Below, piece after piece: positions 10,960 through 21,667 of a DNA stretch of 64,000 bases. Position 1 is the first letter of the stretch. Each line of letters opens with the position of its first letter. The notes below the pieces were generated by a model, which did no database searches, was not told the DNA's origin, and saw nothing but the letters and a program-made list of their open reading frames with translations. Origin of the DNA: Leptidea sinapis (taxonomy: Eukaryota; Arthropoda; Insecta; Lepidoptera; Pieridae); the NCBI RefSeq assembly GCF_905404315.1, contig NC_066281.1, positions 11,808,001 through 11,872,000 on the forward strand, given 5' to 3'. The position numbers and the translations under genes are program-made.

Positions 10960-11275
10960 CTAGCTGACCCGGCAAACGTTGTTTTGCCATATAAATTATT
11001 AGAGTTAGACCGTTTCTTGGACATTGCAACATTACTTTATTTTTCACAAATAAAAGATTTTTCTACTCCTTATTACATCAGCTACCTGTCAATAAAAGTC
11101 CCGTCAAAATCGGTCCAGCTATTTCAGAGATTAGCCGGAACAAACAGACAGACAAAAATAGTAAAAAATGTTATTTTGGTGTATGTATACATAATATATT
11201 CATATACATGTAGTGAAAAACGGTTATTCCAATATTACAAACATACACTCCAATTAAATTTATAATTAATATAGA
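10960..11275 (-). mobile_element. Non-autonomous Helitron, inverted
   Basis: Plus-strand text starts CTAGCTGACCCGGCAAACG, the reverse complement of a Helitron 3' end. It finishes TTATAATTAATATAGA, the complement of a 5' TCTATATTAATTATAA end. The flanks are A on the left and T on the right, as expected. The inside holds TCAAAATCGGTCCAGCTATT. It shares its 3' end with the element at 10170 but not its interior. Confidence 0.75.
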
Positions 11276-11454
11276 TTATCTTTAAGGCGACGTTACCAAA
11301 TGGCCCAACGGAAGACCAGCGCTGGTTTTCAAATCATCAAACATGCTGAGTTGGGACCACGTTGTGACGTATAGAAAATAATATTCCATAATCTTGTTTA
11401 CGTAGAAATTTTAAGTTTTTACTCTTTGAGAGTTTTGTATTTTGTTGTTTTTCT

Positions 11455-11760
11455 TTTTTTTAATGGAATAGGAGGACAAACGAGCGTACGGGTCACCTGG
11501 TGTTAAGTGATCCCCGCCGCCCACATTCTCTTGTTACACCAGAGGAATCACAAGAGCGTTGCCGGCCTTTAAGGAAGGTGTACGCGCTTTTTTTGAAGAT
11601 ACCCATGTCGTATCGTCCCGGAAACACCGCACAAGGAAGCTCATTCCACAGCTTTGTGGTACGTGGAAGAAAGCTCCTTGAAAACCGCACTGTGGAGGTC
11701 CGCCACACATCCAGATGGTGGGGATGATATCCTAACTTGTGGCGTGTCGTGCGAAGGTGG
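11455..11760 (-). mobile_element. LINE 3'-end fragment (family J)
   Basis: Minus-strand protein reads WRTSTVRFSRSFLPRTTKLW, then NELPCAVFPGRYDMG, then FLKGRQRSCDSSGVTRECGR and a stop. This is the standard C-terminus of a family annotated in insects as jockey-like. It is followed by a 3' UTR, GTGACCCGTACGCTCGTTTG, and a short A-rich end at 11455. It is the cleanest coding end of this family in the window. Confidence 0.75.
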
Positions 11761-11894
11761 AATTTACTGTAATTATTAATTTAATGTACTGTACTTTAAC
11801 GCTACAAATAAAAATTTTTCTTTCTTTCTTCTTTCTATTGTTTCATATCTGGATATTTATTTCAGTATTATCAAGATATAAACAATTTATAATC

Positions 11895-12165
11895 TTACTG
11901 CTGGGATTAATTACACAAATTCATTTGAAAACGAAGTTTATGAACGAACATGAAGCCACCACCTGGGAGTTGAACAAAGGCATATCAAGATTAAAGAATT
12001 TTACGTCACTCGAACGGTTGGCTCAGTGGAAGAGCGCTCGCATGGAACGCAAGTCACGGGTTCAAGTCGGGACTTCGTCATCATCATACATCGTTCATAC
12101 ATTTTGTTTTAAAATTAATTTGTATCAAGATAGTCGTTTGGACGGAGTTGTTTTACATTTATAAA
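11895..12165 (+). mobile_element. SINE S copy 2, preceded by an inverted tail piece
   Basis: 11946-12165 is a plus-strand SINE: GAAGCCACCACCTGGGAG leader, A box GGCTCAGTGGAAGAGCGC, B box GGGTTCAAGTCGG (mutated), then TTTTGTTTTAAAATTAATTT. Immediately left, 11895-11945 carries the tail of the same SINE in the opposite orientation (GGATTAATTACACAAATTC, AGTTTATGAACGA). The two make an inverted pair. Confidence 0.65.
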
Positions 12166-12252
12166 TTAAATTCCAATTTGTCTTTTCATATTGTTTCATA
12201 TCTCTTTTTTTTCATAATATAGTAAAATTAAAATGTAAATCTAATGATATAA

Positions 12253-12500
12253 AAGAGTGGCAATGAGCTACTTGCTACTTCTTCTCATCAGCTCAACCCT
12301 TTACGAAGAAGCCTTGAACAAAGGCATATCAAGATTTATGAACTTTACGTCACTCGAACGGTTGGCTCAGTGGAAGAGAGCTAGCACGTAACGCGAAAGG
12401 TCGCGGGTTCGAGTCTCGCAGCGTTCATAAATTTTGTTTTCAAATTTATTTGTATCATCAAGATAGTCGTCCGGGCGGAGCTAATTTTTGCATTTATAAA
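12253..12500 (+). mobile_element. SINE S copy 3 beside a LINE tail piece
   Basis: 12253-12305 (AAGAGTGGCAATGAGCTAC, CTTCTTCTCATCAGCTC) resembles a LINE 3' UTR block also seen weakly near 27550. At 12306 it passes into a SINE: leader, A box GGCTCAGTGGAAGAG, B box GGGTTCGAGTCTCGC and closing GTTCATAAATTTTG. The tRNA-like part is 12356-12426. Confidence 0.65.
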
Positions 12501-12743
12501 TTAAATTCCAATTTGTCTTCAAAAACTCGTTCACTTCCTCAATAAACGTATCCAATTTGTCTTCGGCTTAAAAAACGATGTTATTTCCAGTGATGTTCCT
12601 ATTTTAAATGGCTTCCTATTCTATTTCGTTAAGAATGTACTCTTTGTGTTTTTTTAATCAACTGTCTTTGATCTATTTTAAGACTCTTCTATTTTTGGAG
12701 TACTTAAGCTCAAAGTTTTAAGCAATAAAATGAAGTTAACTAA
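12501..12743. other. Unassigned spacer
   Basis: AT-rich, nothing recognised. It ends in the TAA that flanks the next MITE. Confidence 0.4.
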
Positions 12744-12944
12744 CGGCCCTTTTCAATAACGTATCTCTAGTTACGGATACTATCACAGTTTAATGACAAG
12801 ATCTTATCTATCCATAGTTATGTCCAATATAGTTTTGTCCAATGCTTTATGTCGATAGGTTATTGAAATGTAAGTAAGCGTAAATGGATAGATTTGTCTA
12901 CCTCTAGTAAGTTAAACTAAGGATAGATAGGTTGAAAATGGCCG
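12744..12944 (-). mobile_element. MITE family M2, single-unit copy
   Basis: 201 bp with terminal repeats CGGCCCTTTTCAATAAC and GGTTGAAAATGGCCG. The flanks are exact TAA duplications (12741-12743 and 12945-12947), the TWA target expected for PIF/Harbinger elements. The interior blocks (GTTACGGATAC, ATGACAAGATCTTATC, AATGGATAGATTTGTC) are those of the triplicated copy at 18363 in reverse order. Non-coding. Confidence 0.85.
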
Positions 12945-13269
12945 TAAGTAAATATGGATAATGATATGTTTTCAATTAGGTACCTACATTTGTATTTATA
13001 AATAAAAATAACACTTTATGGTAAGACTATCTTTCAAAATTAATTTTTTCAACATCGTATAAGTAATGTAACTAAAACTTAATAGTTTATAAACACTGTT
13101 TTAAGTTTTTACAGTTACACGTTAAGTTCAACTACTTGTTAAGTTATTAGTTAAAAGTTCTCTCAGTTCAAGTATCTAAAAGATTTTTTTTTAAATCTTC
13201 GTTTATCGTTCTATTCAAGTCTATTGTAGTGTAAAAACAACCTTTTGCATCAATTTTTAATCACAATAA
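12945..13269. other. Unassigned spacer
   Basis: No recognised gene or repeat. Confidence 0.4.
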
Positions 13270-13500
13270 GAGACGTAAGGAAATTGATACGCCCTGCCCA
13301 TTACAATGCAGAAACGCCAAAAATTCTGAGCGGCACTACAATTGCGCTCATCACCTTGAAACATAAGATGTTAAGTCACCTTTGCCTAGTAATTTCACTA
13401 CCTACGGCGCCTTTAAAACCGAAACACAATAATGCAGACACATTTCTACTTCACGGCAGAGATAAGCACCGTTATGGTACCCATAATCTAGCCTTAAATA
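13270..13500 (-). mobile_element. Retroelement family A, copy 2, internally deleted
   Basis: Family A with the TGCCGCTCAGGATTCTTG arm missing: CATTACAATGCAG runs straight into AACGCCAAAAATTCTGAGCG. Loss of one hairpin arm separates this copy from most others. Confidence 0.65.
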
Positions 13501-14205
13501 TAATTAACTGTTTATTTATATATTTCACTGTTTAATCTCTAATAGCCTTTAAGTCTTAGTCTATTATGTTATTATATAATGCGGAACCCTTAATGCGCAC
13601 ACAATATGTCTGAATTTTGTTTCCCTTACATAATATTGCGGGAAATATCAAGTATTGTATAATAACTCAGTAAAATATGGAATACAAATTACGAACGTGA
13701 ATTTTTCATGTTCGCAAACATACCTATAGAAGGGTTACGTAAACATATCTTTCCATTACTGACATATCGAACATGAGATAATGCTGATGTGATTAATGGT
13801 GCCTGCTTGAACTAGTTTCGAGCCCAAAAAGACGGCTCAATACGAAGCCATCTAAATTTTGGAGAAATAACAATGTTGTTAATCCAATACTTTACTTGTT
13901 CGATGAATTACTACTCGCAGAGATTTGGGTTGCGCGGGTTTGTGATGATTTAAATCGCTGATTTAAATTCCTAATATATTATATACGAATAAAAAGTACA
14001 TAATCTTATGGTGGCTGCCAACTAAAAAGCAAGTCCTTCAGTTAGTATGCTAAATTGTTACTAGACCTATTGTAATGTTTTACTTACTATTAAGTGTACC
14101 TTCACATTTGTTTATGCTCTTTTCAAAATCGAGAACCTGTAACTGCTTCAATGTTCCCTTAGCTCAGGATTGTATAAATGTCGACTCTCAAAACTCAAAA
14201 AAACA
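13501..14205. other. Unassigned stretch
   Basis: Nothing recognised in about 700 bp of AT-rich sequence. Confidence 0.4.
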
Positions 14206-14365
14206 AATAACATTTGAAAACAATATTTTATGAACGAAGCAGGACTCGAACCTGCGACCTCTCGCGTTCCGTTTGAGCGCTTTTCCCAACTGAGCCAACC
14301 GTTTGAGTGACGTATCTTGTATGCTTTGTTCAACTCTCAGGTTGTGGCTTCATCTACAGGACCTA
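14206..14365 (-). mobile_element. SINE S copy 4
   Basis: Minus-strand SINE with leader GATGAAGCCACAACCTGAGA, A box GGCTCAGTTGGG, B box CAGGTTCGAGTCCTGC and the closing TTCATAAAATATTGTTTTC. The 3' tail is short. Confidence 0.75.
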
Positions 14366-14704
14366 CTTTACAGTTAATAACCAACTGAACCCCAACAAAT
14401 TGTTCAAATAAACAAATTATTTAGAAGTTAAAACGTTTTCCTAGTCCAATAAAACGCAATAAAAATATAAATAAACTAAGGATACTACAAGTAAGGAGAA
14501 ACCAAGGAATAATGCCCATATTTTTAAACATCTACTGGTACTTATATCGAATCTAATTAATATTCTTATAGATTTCCTTCCTCTTTTGGGGGTATTTTGG
14601 GGAAATTCATTGCTATTTAAAATGTGTTGTTTTGTTTTTTATTATTTCTTATTCTTCCAATACACTTTTAAAAGCGTCGGAGCTATTTATAAGTAGTATT
14701 CATA
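14366..14704. other. Unassigned spacer
   Basis: No gene or repeat recognised. Confidence 0.4.
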
Positions 14705-14830
14705 TCTAAGTTTATTCGACTCTTTATAAGATTGGCAGGTCAATAGCTCCTGAAGATGCCTCGTGTGGAAGCGAAACACGTGTTTAAAGTGATTTTGTGG
14801 AACTTAGCGTCATTAAAACTAAAGACACTA
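14705..14830 (+). ncRNA. Decayed hammerhead-like motif, copy C
   Basis: Core CTGAAGA (14749-14755) is a legal CUGANGA. Helix II GCCTC/GAAGC has one mismatch, and GAAA is intact. The cleavage position reads GTT, still of the UH type. Helix I no longer pairs next to the site. The family flank (TTGTGGAACTTAGCGTCATT) is divergent. Confidence 0.55.
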
Positions 14831-15909
14831 AATCAGTTTTCGCCCCAAATCCGCAGAGTAGTAAATTTCTTTTTCTAGACCCGCAAAATATGGGCCCAAA
14901 AGTATATTAGTATAAGAATTACTACATATATAAGAAATATAGATATAAGTTAAATGGTTCAATGTAAATAATCGTATGGCTCACATATCCATAAAGATTG
15001 GAGAGGATTACCAAGTCACAAGCACTGCGATCTTTTTACATGTCGAATATACGAGAGTATTCTAGAAAATTTTGATAGAATTTGCACTATATTACCTTTG
15101 CTTTCCAAAGCCAAAGATATTGAGCTTAAAAATACATTTAAAGTTAAACTACAAAGTGGTATAGTAGCTTGATTGAGTCTAGCTTTATGTAGGTAGGTAT
15201 ACAGAGCGACAACTGGCAACGAATTTAATTGTGTAGTTGGGGAAGTCGATACAGTGAATGAGAGTTTGTAAGTTGGTTATACGTTTAAGCTTACAGTTCA
15301 TTTAACTTCTACCATTCACGTTGCGTCTCGATCTCTGTTTCAGCATGGCAGGATAGTTGGCTAATTTTATGGCCTATTTACCTGCGATCCATCTCCCCTT
15401 GCCATGCTGTTTCGTAAACGACTTTATCTTGGATCACTAAGCAATAATTACATTATTTATAGTGTATTTTGTATGATTTGTTTTGTTAGTGTTTAAATCC
15501 CCACTGTGGCGATATGCCCGGGTCCCTCCGAGCGTCTGTCGGTGGTAACTTTACGAGCTGGTCATAGGACAACGCATAAATGGCTATTATATTATTGCTT
15601 TCATTCATCGAATTATGAAATAGGCCTGTATTATTGATTGATTTATCTATTTTCATTCCTTTAATAAAACTAGAAGTCGCGTAGTAGTTTTTATTCATTT
15701 TTTTTTATTTTTTTTTTCGTAATATCTACAGCACATTACATCACAAATTTTTAACTAGATAATATATTACAGAATATTGGCTTAGCTTAAAATAATAGCC
15801 GATTTGTGATAAAACAGATAGAAAAAAGAGAAGAACATAGTACTTACGCATATCATGCTTAGGTACTTCTGTGTATGTCAGTTTGGGTGGGTGTGTGGGT
15901 ACGATTATG
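14831..15909. other. Unassigned stretch
   Basis: No gene recognised. 15485-15560 is less AT-rich (CCCGGGTCCCTCCGAGCG) and may be a LINE piece I cannot name. A short inverted repeat AGCATGGCA/TGCCATGCT sits at 15343 and 15399. Confidence 0.4.
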
Positions 15910-16214
15910 TTATATTATTATCAATTCAAATATAATAATAATATTGACGACACACTTTTTACACAAATTATCTTGCCCCAAGTTAAGCATATATAGCCTG
16001 TGTTATGGGTTGCAAGACAATGATATATTTAATACAATATACTTACTTAAACATACATACATTCATATAATCATATATAAATACATTTAAACAACCATGC
16101 TCGGAAAAAAAACATCCATATTCATCATATAAATGCTTGCACTTACCGGGGTTCGAACCCGGGACCTCTAGCTTAGTAGGTAGGATCGCTAACCACTCGG
16201 CTATACAGGTCGTC
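15910..16214 (-). mobile_element. tRNA-related SINE family T, full copy
   Basis: Minus-strand SINE. The head at 16214-16143 has A box TAGCCGAGTGGTTAGCG and B box GGGTTCGAACCCCGG, both polymerase III elements. The body has CATTTATATGTATTTATG-like text and TGTATTAAATATATCATTG. The 3' part (TAACTTGGGGCAAGATAA, GTGTAAAAAGTGTGTC) ends in an ATT-rich tail near 15920. The acceptor stem does not pair, so this is not a tRNA gene. Truncated copies are at 16861, 43836, 44448 and 47383. Confidence 0.8.
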
Positions 16215-16860
16215 GTATAATCGTTTAAATTTAAAATATTTCTGTATTAATATTAAATAGTAAAATATAATGATTTTTAAAATAAATAAATAATAAGATT
16301 TAAAATTAAAAAACGACATTGGAAATGGAGAGGCAAAGTTAATATTTGAGTGAATAATTTGAAAATTGGATTGTTAAGTGTTTTTTCTTACAAATTTTAT
16401 GAAATATTTTATGAACTACATTTCAGCATCTACTTTGATGGCAGATCTGGTTTTTGTTAACTACATCAATATGGACTAAAAACTGAACAATACCGACTGC
16501 AAAATATATATCATATAAAACAATTTGCTAAAGTGAGTATCTAAAGAAAATATTTCCTCTTTAACGTTTTGTTACCCCTTACAAATAAAAGTGATTCCAT
16601 AAACGACGGAGATATTAGATAATCAAGCATACAAAAAAAATCCCAGCCCTTATTCAAATATTGCCTCTAAAAGAATTAATAATTTTATTAAAATCAATTA
16701 AATTTAAATGGACTTTATTAAAAAGGTAGCTGTTTCAAAACATTTCTAGTGATGTTATTAACATCAAAAGATTCTCAACGAATTAATTGAATTTTTTTAA
16801 TTAGACTTTTATCTAATATAAATTATTAATTTAATATCTAATTTATTTAATATTTTTATT
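16215..16860. other. Unassigned AT-rich spacer
   Basis: Very AT-rich, no recognised feature. Confidence 0.4.
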
Positions 16861-17065
16861 TGATGAATATTGATGTTTATTTCCGAGTCATGGATGTTTA
16901 AATGTATTTATGTATGCTTATATGAATTTATGTATGTTTAAGTAAGTATATTGTATTAAATATATCGTTGTCTTGTAAACCATAACACAGGCTATATATG
17001 CTTAACTTGGGGTAAGATAATTTGTGTAAAAAGTGTGTCAATATTACTATTATTATTATCCATCT
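16861..17065 (+). mobile_element. SINE T, 5'-truncated copy
   Basis: Begins inside the body (GATGAATATTGATGTTTATT) and runs through GTATTAAATATATCGTTGTC and ATTTGTGTAAAAAGTGTGTC to a TATTACTATTATTATTAT tail. It lacks the tRNA-like head and lies in opposite orientation to the copy about 650 bp upstream. Confidence 0.75.
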
Positions 17066-17154
17066 ATTTAAGGCTTTCATATGGTATTATCTTTTCGCTC
17101 TTGCAAAAATCTCTTTATCAAAAACTTACAATAATTACAACGTTATTTGTAAAT

Positions 17155-17217
17155 CTTAAATGGCGCTCTTAGAGGGAAGAAGCGGCGCAAGAAACACTCC
17201 CATTTGGATGCTTCTTA
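17155..17217 (-). mobile_element. LINE 3' tail scrap (family K)
   Basis: AAATGGCGCTCTTAGAGGG through AAGAAGCGGCGCAAGAAACA matches the central part of family K, minus orientation. Confidence 0.5.
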
Positions 17218-17532
17218 ATATCTACTCCAATATCTCAATAAAAGGGTGAAAATTTGGAGAGGACGTGAGAGTTCTTGAGAACTTCGAAGGCATGCGCAAC
17301 TGTTACTGATGCACGAAATAAATGTGGACGGCCGAATTGTTCCTCTTGAAAAGTTCTGAATATAGTTTACGAGTACGTTGTCGAACTACTAAGATAAACT
17401 ACCATTGCGTCTTGTACAGTTTCAAAAAACCAATAAAGCCGTAAAATGTTTGATATCTTATTTATATCCAGATAACTTAACAATTATGTCAATAATGTTA
17501 AATATTTTGAATATAATTATATATATATTTCT

Positions 17533-17682
17533 TTTTCATCTTATGTCTCAAGGTGACGAGCGCAGTTGTAGTGGCGCTCAGAATTTTTGGGTTTTTCAAG
17601 AATCTTGAGCGACACTGCTTTGCCGCATCAATTACCATCGGCTGAACGTTATGCTAGACACGTCCCATATTTTCATTAAAAA
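17533..17682 (+). mobile_element. Retroelement family A, copy 3
   Basis: Plus orientation: TTATGTCTCAAGGTGACG, GTGGCGCTCAGAATTTTTGG, a changed second arm (GAGCGACACTGC), and a tail ending CATATTTTCATT followed by ten A. 5'-truncated, as retrotransposed copies usually are. Confidence 0.7.
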
Positions 17683-18202
17683 AAAAATCATACTGAGCTA
17701 CTCCATAAAATATCTTTCACCGTACCTTCGATGTATCCGTGTAAAAGTATTCATAATACATTTAGCAGACCTCTCATAAAATCAAATTAAGGACTGAACT
17801 CCCCAATTATCAGAGCTGGTGAACAATATGACTTGCTTGTTAGAAAACACTCAAAATTCAATGACTCTCTTGGCTCACTTAAATATAAAATACTAACATT
17901 ATTTTAAGTCGAACTATAAACTAACTATAAAGCTAGTAACTTAAATTAATTTTCACATTTACTTTCATTGTTCGATGCTGTGAATTTCTCTAATAAGTGT
18001 ACATATTAGAATTATTATAAATAATGTTAAGTTTATATTTGTAAATGTATTAATATGTATTCTGTTTATGTGCCTAATACATCAATAAATAAAACATAAA
18101 GTCTATAAACCACTAACGTATAAACGAGATGAGAAAGAATGGATCTAACACTAATCAATAATTAATATTGTTTTGTTTGTTTGCTTATATATTATAAAAA
18201 AG
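17683..18202. other. Unassigned spacer
   Basis: No gene or repeat recognised. Confidence 0.4.
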
Positions 18203-18290
18203 TTAACATTTCCTGATAATGTCTCGTGTAGGCGATACACATATCGAAGTGTTTTTGTGTAATTTATCGGAAGTGACGTTTCCACTGAAG
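18203..18290 (+). ncRNA. Heavily decayed hammerhead-like motif, copy D
   Basis: Aligns as AACATTTC, CTGATAA (GA lost), TGTCTCGTGTAGGCGATACA, ATATCGAAGTG. GAAA has become GATA. Recognised only by alignment to the family; it cannot be active. Confidence 0.4.
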
Positions 18291-18362
18291 GCTTCTTTAA
18301 AACCTTATACCAATTAGACCTACCGGAAAGTACCAGCGAACGACCTTACAAAGGAACATTAA

Positions 18363-18910
18363 CGGCCGTTTTCAATAACCTATATATCCTTAGTTAAACT
18401 TACTAGAGGTAGACAAATCTATCCTTTTACGCTTACTTACATTACACTAACCTATCGACAGATAGCATTGGACTATAACTAATAATATAACTATATCGGA
18501 CATAACTATGGATAGATAAAATCTTGTCATTAACGGCTGTTTTCAATAACCTATCTATCCTTAGTTTAACTTAATAGAGGTAGACAAATCTATCCTTTTA
18601 CGCTTACTTACATTACACTAACCTATCGACAGATAGCATTGGACTATAACTAATAATATAATATCGGACATAACTATGAATAGATAAATCTTGTCATTAG
18701 AGGATGTTTTCAATAACCTATATATCCTTAGTTTAACTTAGTAGAGGTAAACAAATCCATCATTTTACGCTTACTCACATTTCAATAGCCTATCGACATA
18801 AAGCATTGGACTATAATTATATTGGAAATAACTATGGATAGATAAGATCTTGTCATTTAACGGTGACAGCAATGTATCCGTAACTAGAGATACGTTATTG
18901 AAAACGGCTG
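18363..18910 (+). mobile_element. MITE family M2 with three internal tandem units
   Basis: 548 bp flanked by exact TAA duplications (18360-18362, 18911-18913). Three units start at 18363, 18534 and about 18700 (periods ~171 and ~166). Each runs from CGGC(C/T)GTTTTCAATAACC to TCTTGTCATT. Only the third continues into the right end (AACGGTGACAGCAATGTATC, CGTTATTGAAAACGGCTG). The whole array therefore sits between one pair of terminal repeats and one target duplication. Confidence 0.85.
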
Positions 18911-19291
18911 TAAGTCACATACAAAGAATACAGGTCTACCAACCTATTTAACTGAATAGTTGACATAAATATTCGCAAGCAGAGCCACAATTATATAAAT
19001 AACAATCATTTGGCAAGTAATACAATTGCGAAACACTATGACGTCGTCAAATTTCTATTAAAAGCGATACAATGAGAGTGGAGTTCATCTTTGTGTATTT
19101 CTTGTTGCCGCCGGGGCAAGAGTACTTGAATAAAAGATTCGTATATTATCCCAGGCTCGGTTCAAACACAATGGGAAAGCAACGGCGCCTACTATAGGTC
19201 AGTCGGACCGCTGTTGTAACATTATGGCTTGGGCATGCATAATTCGTGAATCCAATATATAAATGCAGCCAGTAGTTTAATGTTATTTGAG
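18911..19291. other. Unassigned spacer
   Basis: No gene recognised. A G+C-richer patch near 19108-19220 has no motif that I can name. Confidence 0.4.
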
Positions 19292-19582
19292 TCTACAGAT
19301 AGAGATAAATTACTACCTTCTACTGTCAGTAATTAGCTGACAATAATCTGAAGCTGACCCAATATACCCGATAATTCATTCTTATCGCCATATATTGGGA
19401 CGCGTGAATTGCAATTTCCATACAAACTTTATATTACTGGTAAGCTATACGTCGTCCCATTGACAGACAGCGTGTACGGATAAGGTGAGTTACCGTCGAT
19501 AAGTTTATAAGGACAGAAAAGTCAACGATAGTTAAGATTTTTATCTCAAGTAAGAGATAGACTGAATATGGGGAACAGCCGT
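19292..19582 (-). mobile_element. MITE family M1, copy 3, one end missing
   Basis: Inverted relative to copies 1 and 2. The right terminal repeat is ATGGGGAACAGCCGT. On the left the element starts at CTACAGATAGAGATAAATTA, so about 20-25 bp including that terminal repeat is gone. Confidence 0.8.
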
Positions 19583-20039
19583 AAGCGTACACAAAATATA
19601 CGTATAACATTAGAGTACGTAATAGGATTTGTCAAAGTACTTTCAACGTAATGTAAGCTGCTGAAATGTCGCTTCATTGGAAATCTTCAAACGCATTAAT
19701 CAATTGATGCCACATGAAACCAAATAGCGGAATATACTTACTAGTAGTAGTCTAAAGCCATTGAAAATGTGAAGTTATTGAGTTATAAATGAAACAAAAA
19801 GGTATTTCAGAATGATTGTATAATATTATGTAGTAATAAAATGCTAACAATTAATATCGTATTTGTGTGGAAAGCTTTTACATTACCGCCTAATAATTGC
19901 CAATTTTTTTAAGTATTAAAATGCATATAGTATTTTATCCTTAAGTGATAGACAAATTCAATCAAGGACTTTTCTGTAGATCTATATAAGAAACACAATT
20001 CCACAATAGATTATTTTGTTATATCTGTAAGGGTTTAGA
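19583..20039. other. Unassigned spacer
   Basis: Nothing recognised. Confidence 0.4.
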
Positions 20040-20246
20040 CAGCGTTTTCGTTAAAAGTTCCCAGGCGGCTCCAGGAAATATCGTTAATATATGAAATATG
20101 TACACACTAAATTATATACCAAAACTTTTCTCAAAAACCACGCCATCCATTGGTGAAAACAGCATGAAAATCGGAGCAGTAGTCTATGAGTTTCTAGCGA
20201 ATAGACAGACAGACGCGGCAGAGGACTGTTTTATAATATGTAGTGA
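20040..20246 (-). mobile_element. Helitron-like fragment
   Basis: On the minus strand the 5' end TCACTACATATTATAAAACA is followed by GCGTCTGTCTGTCTATTCGC and CTGTTTTCACCAATGGATGG. The same blocks occur at 51315-51570 (GCGTCTGTCTGTCTCTCTG, CTGTTTTCACCAATTT), so this is a dispersed family. The 3' end was not found. Confidence 0.5.
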
Positions 20247-20512
20247 TCTGCGCGTTGTTTCCTGGAGCCCTATTACCAAAATTCAAAATACGAAGTTTCG
20301 GTTGACGCATTACGTACGTAGATTTTCCTATATGTATGGTAGTGATGATCATTTAACATCCACTGACGTAACTACGCTTTTTTGTTCCCCGTCATATTCA
20401 ATACGGACAAAATAAATCGCTCAGCGAGTCTTAAGAAGATAGTTCTTTTATGATTATTATTCATTGGATAGTAAGTATTATGCCCTGCCTATTACCTAGT
20501 CAATATCAACCA

Positions 20513-20582
20513 GTGCCATTTGGCACTAGATCTTTCATATACACCAAAATCGGAAGTGCCGTTTGGCACACTTCGCCATGAA
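20513..20582. repeat. Two short palindromes AGTGCC(A/G)TTTGGCAC
   Basis: AGTGCCATTTGGCACT (20513-20528) and AGTGCCGTTTGGCACA (20566-20581) are near-palindromic 16-mers 53 bp apart, direct repeats of each other. They could be hairpins or protein-binding half-sites. No gene is nearby. Confidence 0.4.
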
Positions 20583-20739
20583 CAAGTTCTGACTCTCATT
20601 TTGTTTATAAGATAGTTTATTTTGTTTGATATTATAGCTTGTTTCAATAGTTTTCTTATATATTCACTCATATTATCTTAATTATAAGCAATCTATTAAT
20701 GCACGTGAAATAAATGCGCTAAAACCGCCGCGGCAAGAT

Positions 20740-20905
20740 GACGCCAATCTATGGCATCCCGAGGCGCGGGGGCACTGTCCGATTGTGGAAGGTTACGAAG
20801 CAGTGCCGCTTGGGATTCACATAAAATGTTAGGTCTAAATAGTCCAGTAATTTCCATAGCTACGGCGTATTTCAAAAAGAATCTGAATAATTCCTGCACA
20901 GTTCT
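20740..20905 (-). mobile_element. Retroelement family A, copy 4, degenerate
   Basis: Recognised by GCAGTGCCGCTTGGGATTC, TAGTCCAGTAATTTCCATAG and CTACGGCGTATTTCA. Much of the hairpin region is lost. Confidence 0.5.
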
Positions 20906-20984
20906 GCGTTCTTAGCTGGGACCAGAAGCCTATCCCACTTTTTAAGCCCCACAATTTTAAGAGTTTCAAGCAAGCCCCCCACAA

Positions 20985-21110
20985 GATGGACCGATGATCT
21001 GGTCAAGAACGCCGGAATAGGTTGGATGAAGGCTGATTAAGAGCGAATGTAGTGGAGATCTTTGGGGGAGGCCTTTGTCCAGCTGTGGACGTCTTCCGGC
21101 TGAAATAATG
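20985..21110 (+). mobile_element. LINE C-terminal fragment (family R)
   Basis: Plus frame reads RWTDDLVKNAGIGWMKAD, stop, ER-, then WRSLGEAFVQLWTSSG and stop. The two in-frame stops show decay. It is a sister of 822-960 in minus orientation. Confidence 0.65.
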
Positions 21111-21667
21111 ATGCTCACAACACATCATTACGCTTGAGTACTACTATATATGTGCATAATAATATTTACGGAGAGAAATAGGTAAGCAAAGATCGATATA
21201 TAAAAATGTATATTAAATTTCAAAATGAATAAGAAAAAAAGACAAATTTCTGCAGCAGTCCCTTGCTAGTTAGTTAAGAGAAGAATATTTTATGTATATG
21301 AAGAAATTTTACAAAGTACTGCCAATAATATCCCTCTTCAAAAGTAAAAGAGTTGCCAATGTCTTGAAAAATATAATATGTTTGTATTTGGGATGATATA
21401 GAAAGAAATGTCACACACATGTTTTATTGGCTTATTACAAAGTTCGGGGTGCAAAGAAATATTTTCGCCGGCGGTCAACTTTCAAAGTATTTAGAGAAAA
21501 GAACGAATAATGGAACGGTCACAAAAGGTTCTGGAAATATATTGTAGTGTAATATTGGAATATTGAAAGTTCCTTTTCGGGTGAACGCTTCGAAAATATT
21601 TTAATTAATTAAAGATCTTTTATCAAGGAGAAATATGCAGAACAAATTTTTTATTCAAGAGGATTTT
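21111..21667. other. Unassigned stretch
   Basis: No gene or repeat recognised. Confidence 0.4.

Noticed and set aside
11739..12164. 141-codon plus-strand gene
   Set aside because: Its C-terminal half is the tRNA-like part and body of a SINE, so the frame is accidental.
13981..14040. Additional Helitron end near TATACGAATAAAAAG
   Set aside because: No TC start context, no CTAG end, no shared interior blocks.
16143..16214. tRNA gene on the minus strand
   Set aside because: A and B boxes are good but the acceptor stem does not pair, and the sequence continues into a SINE body with an ATT tail.
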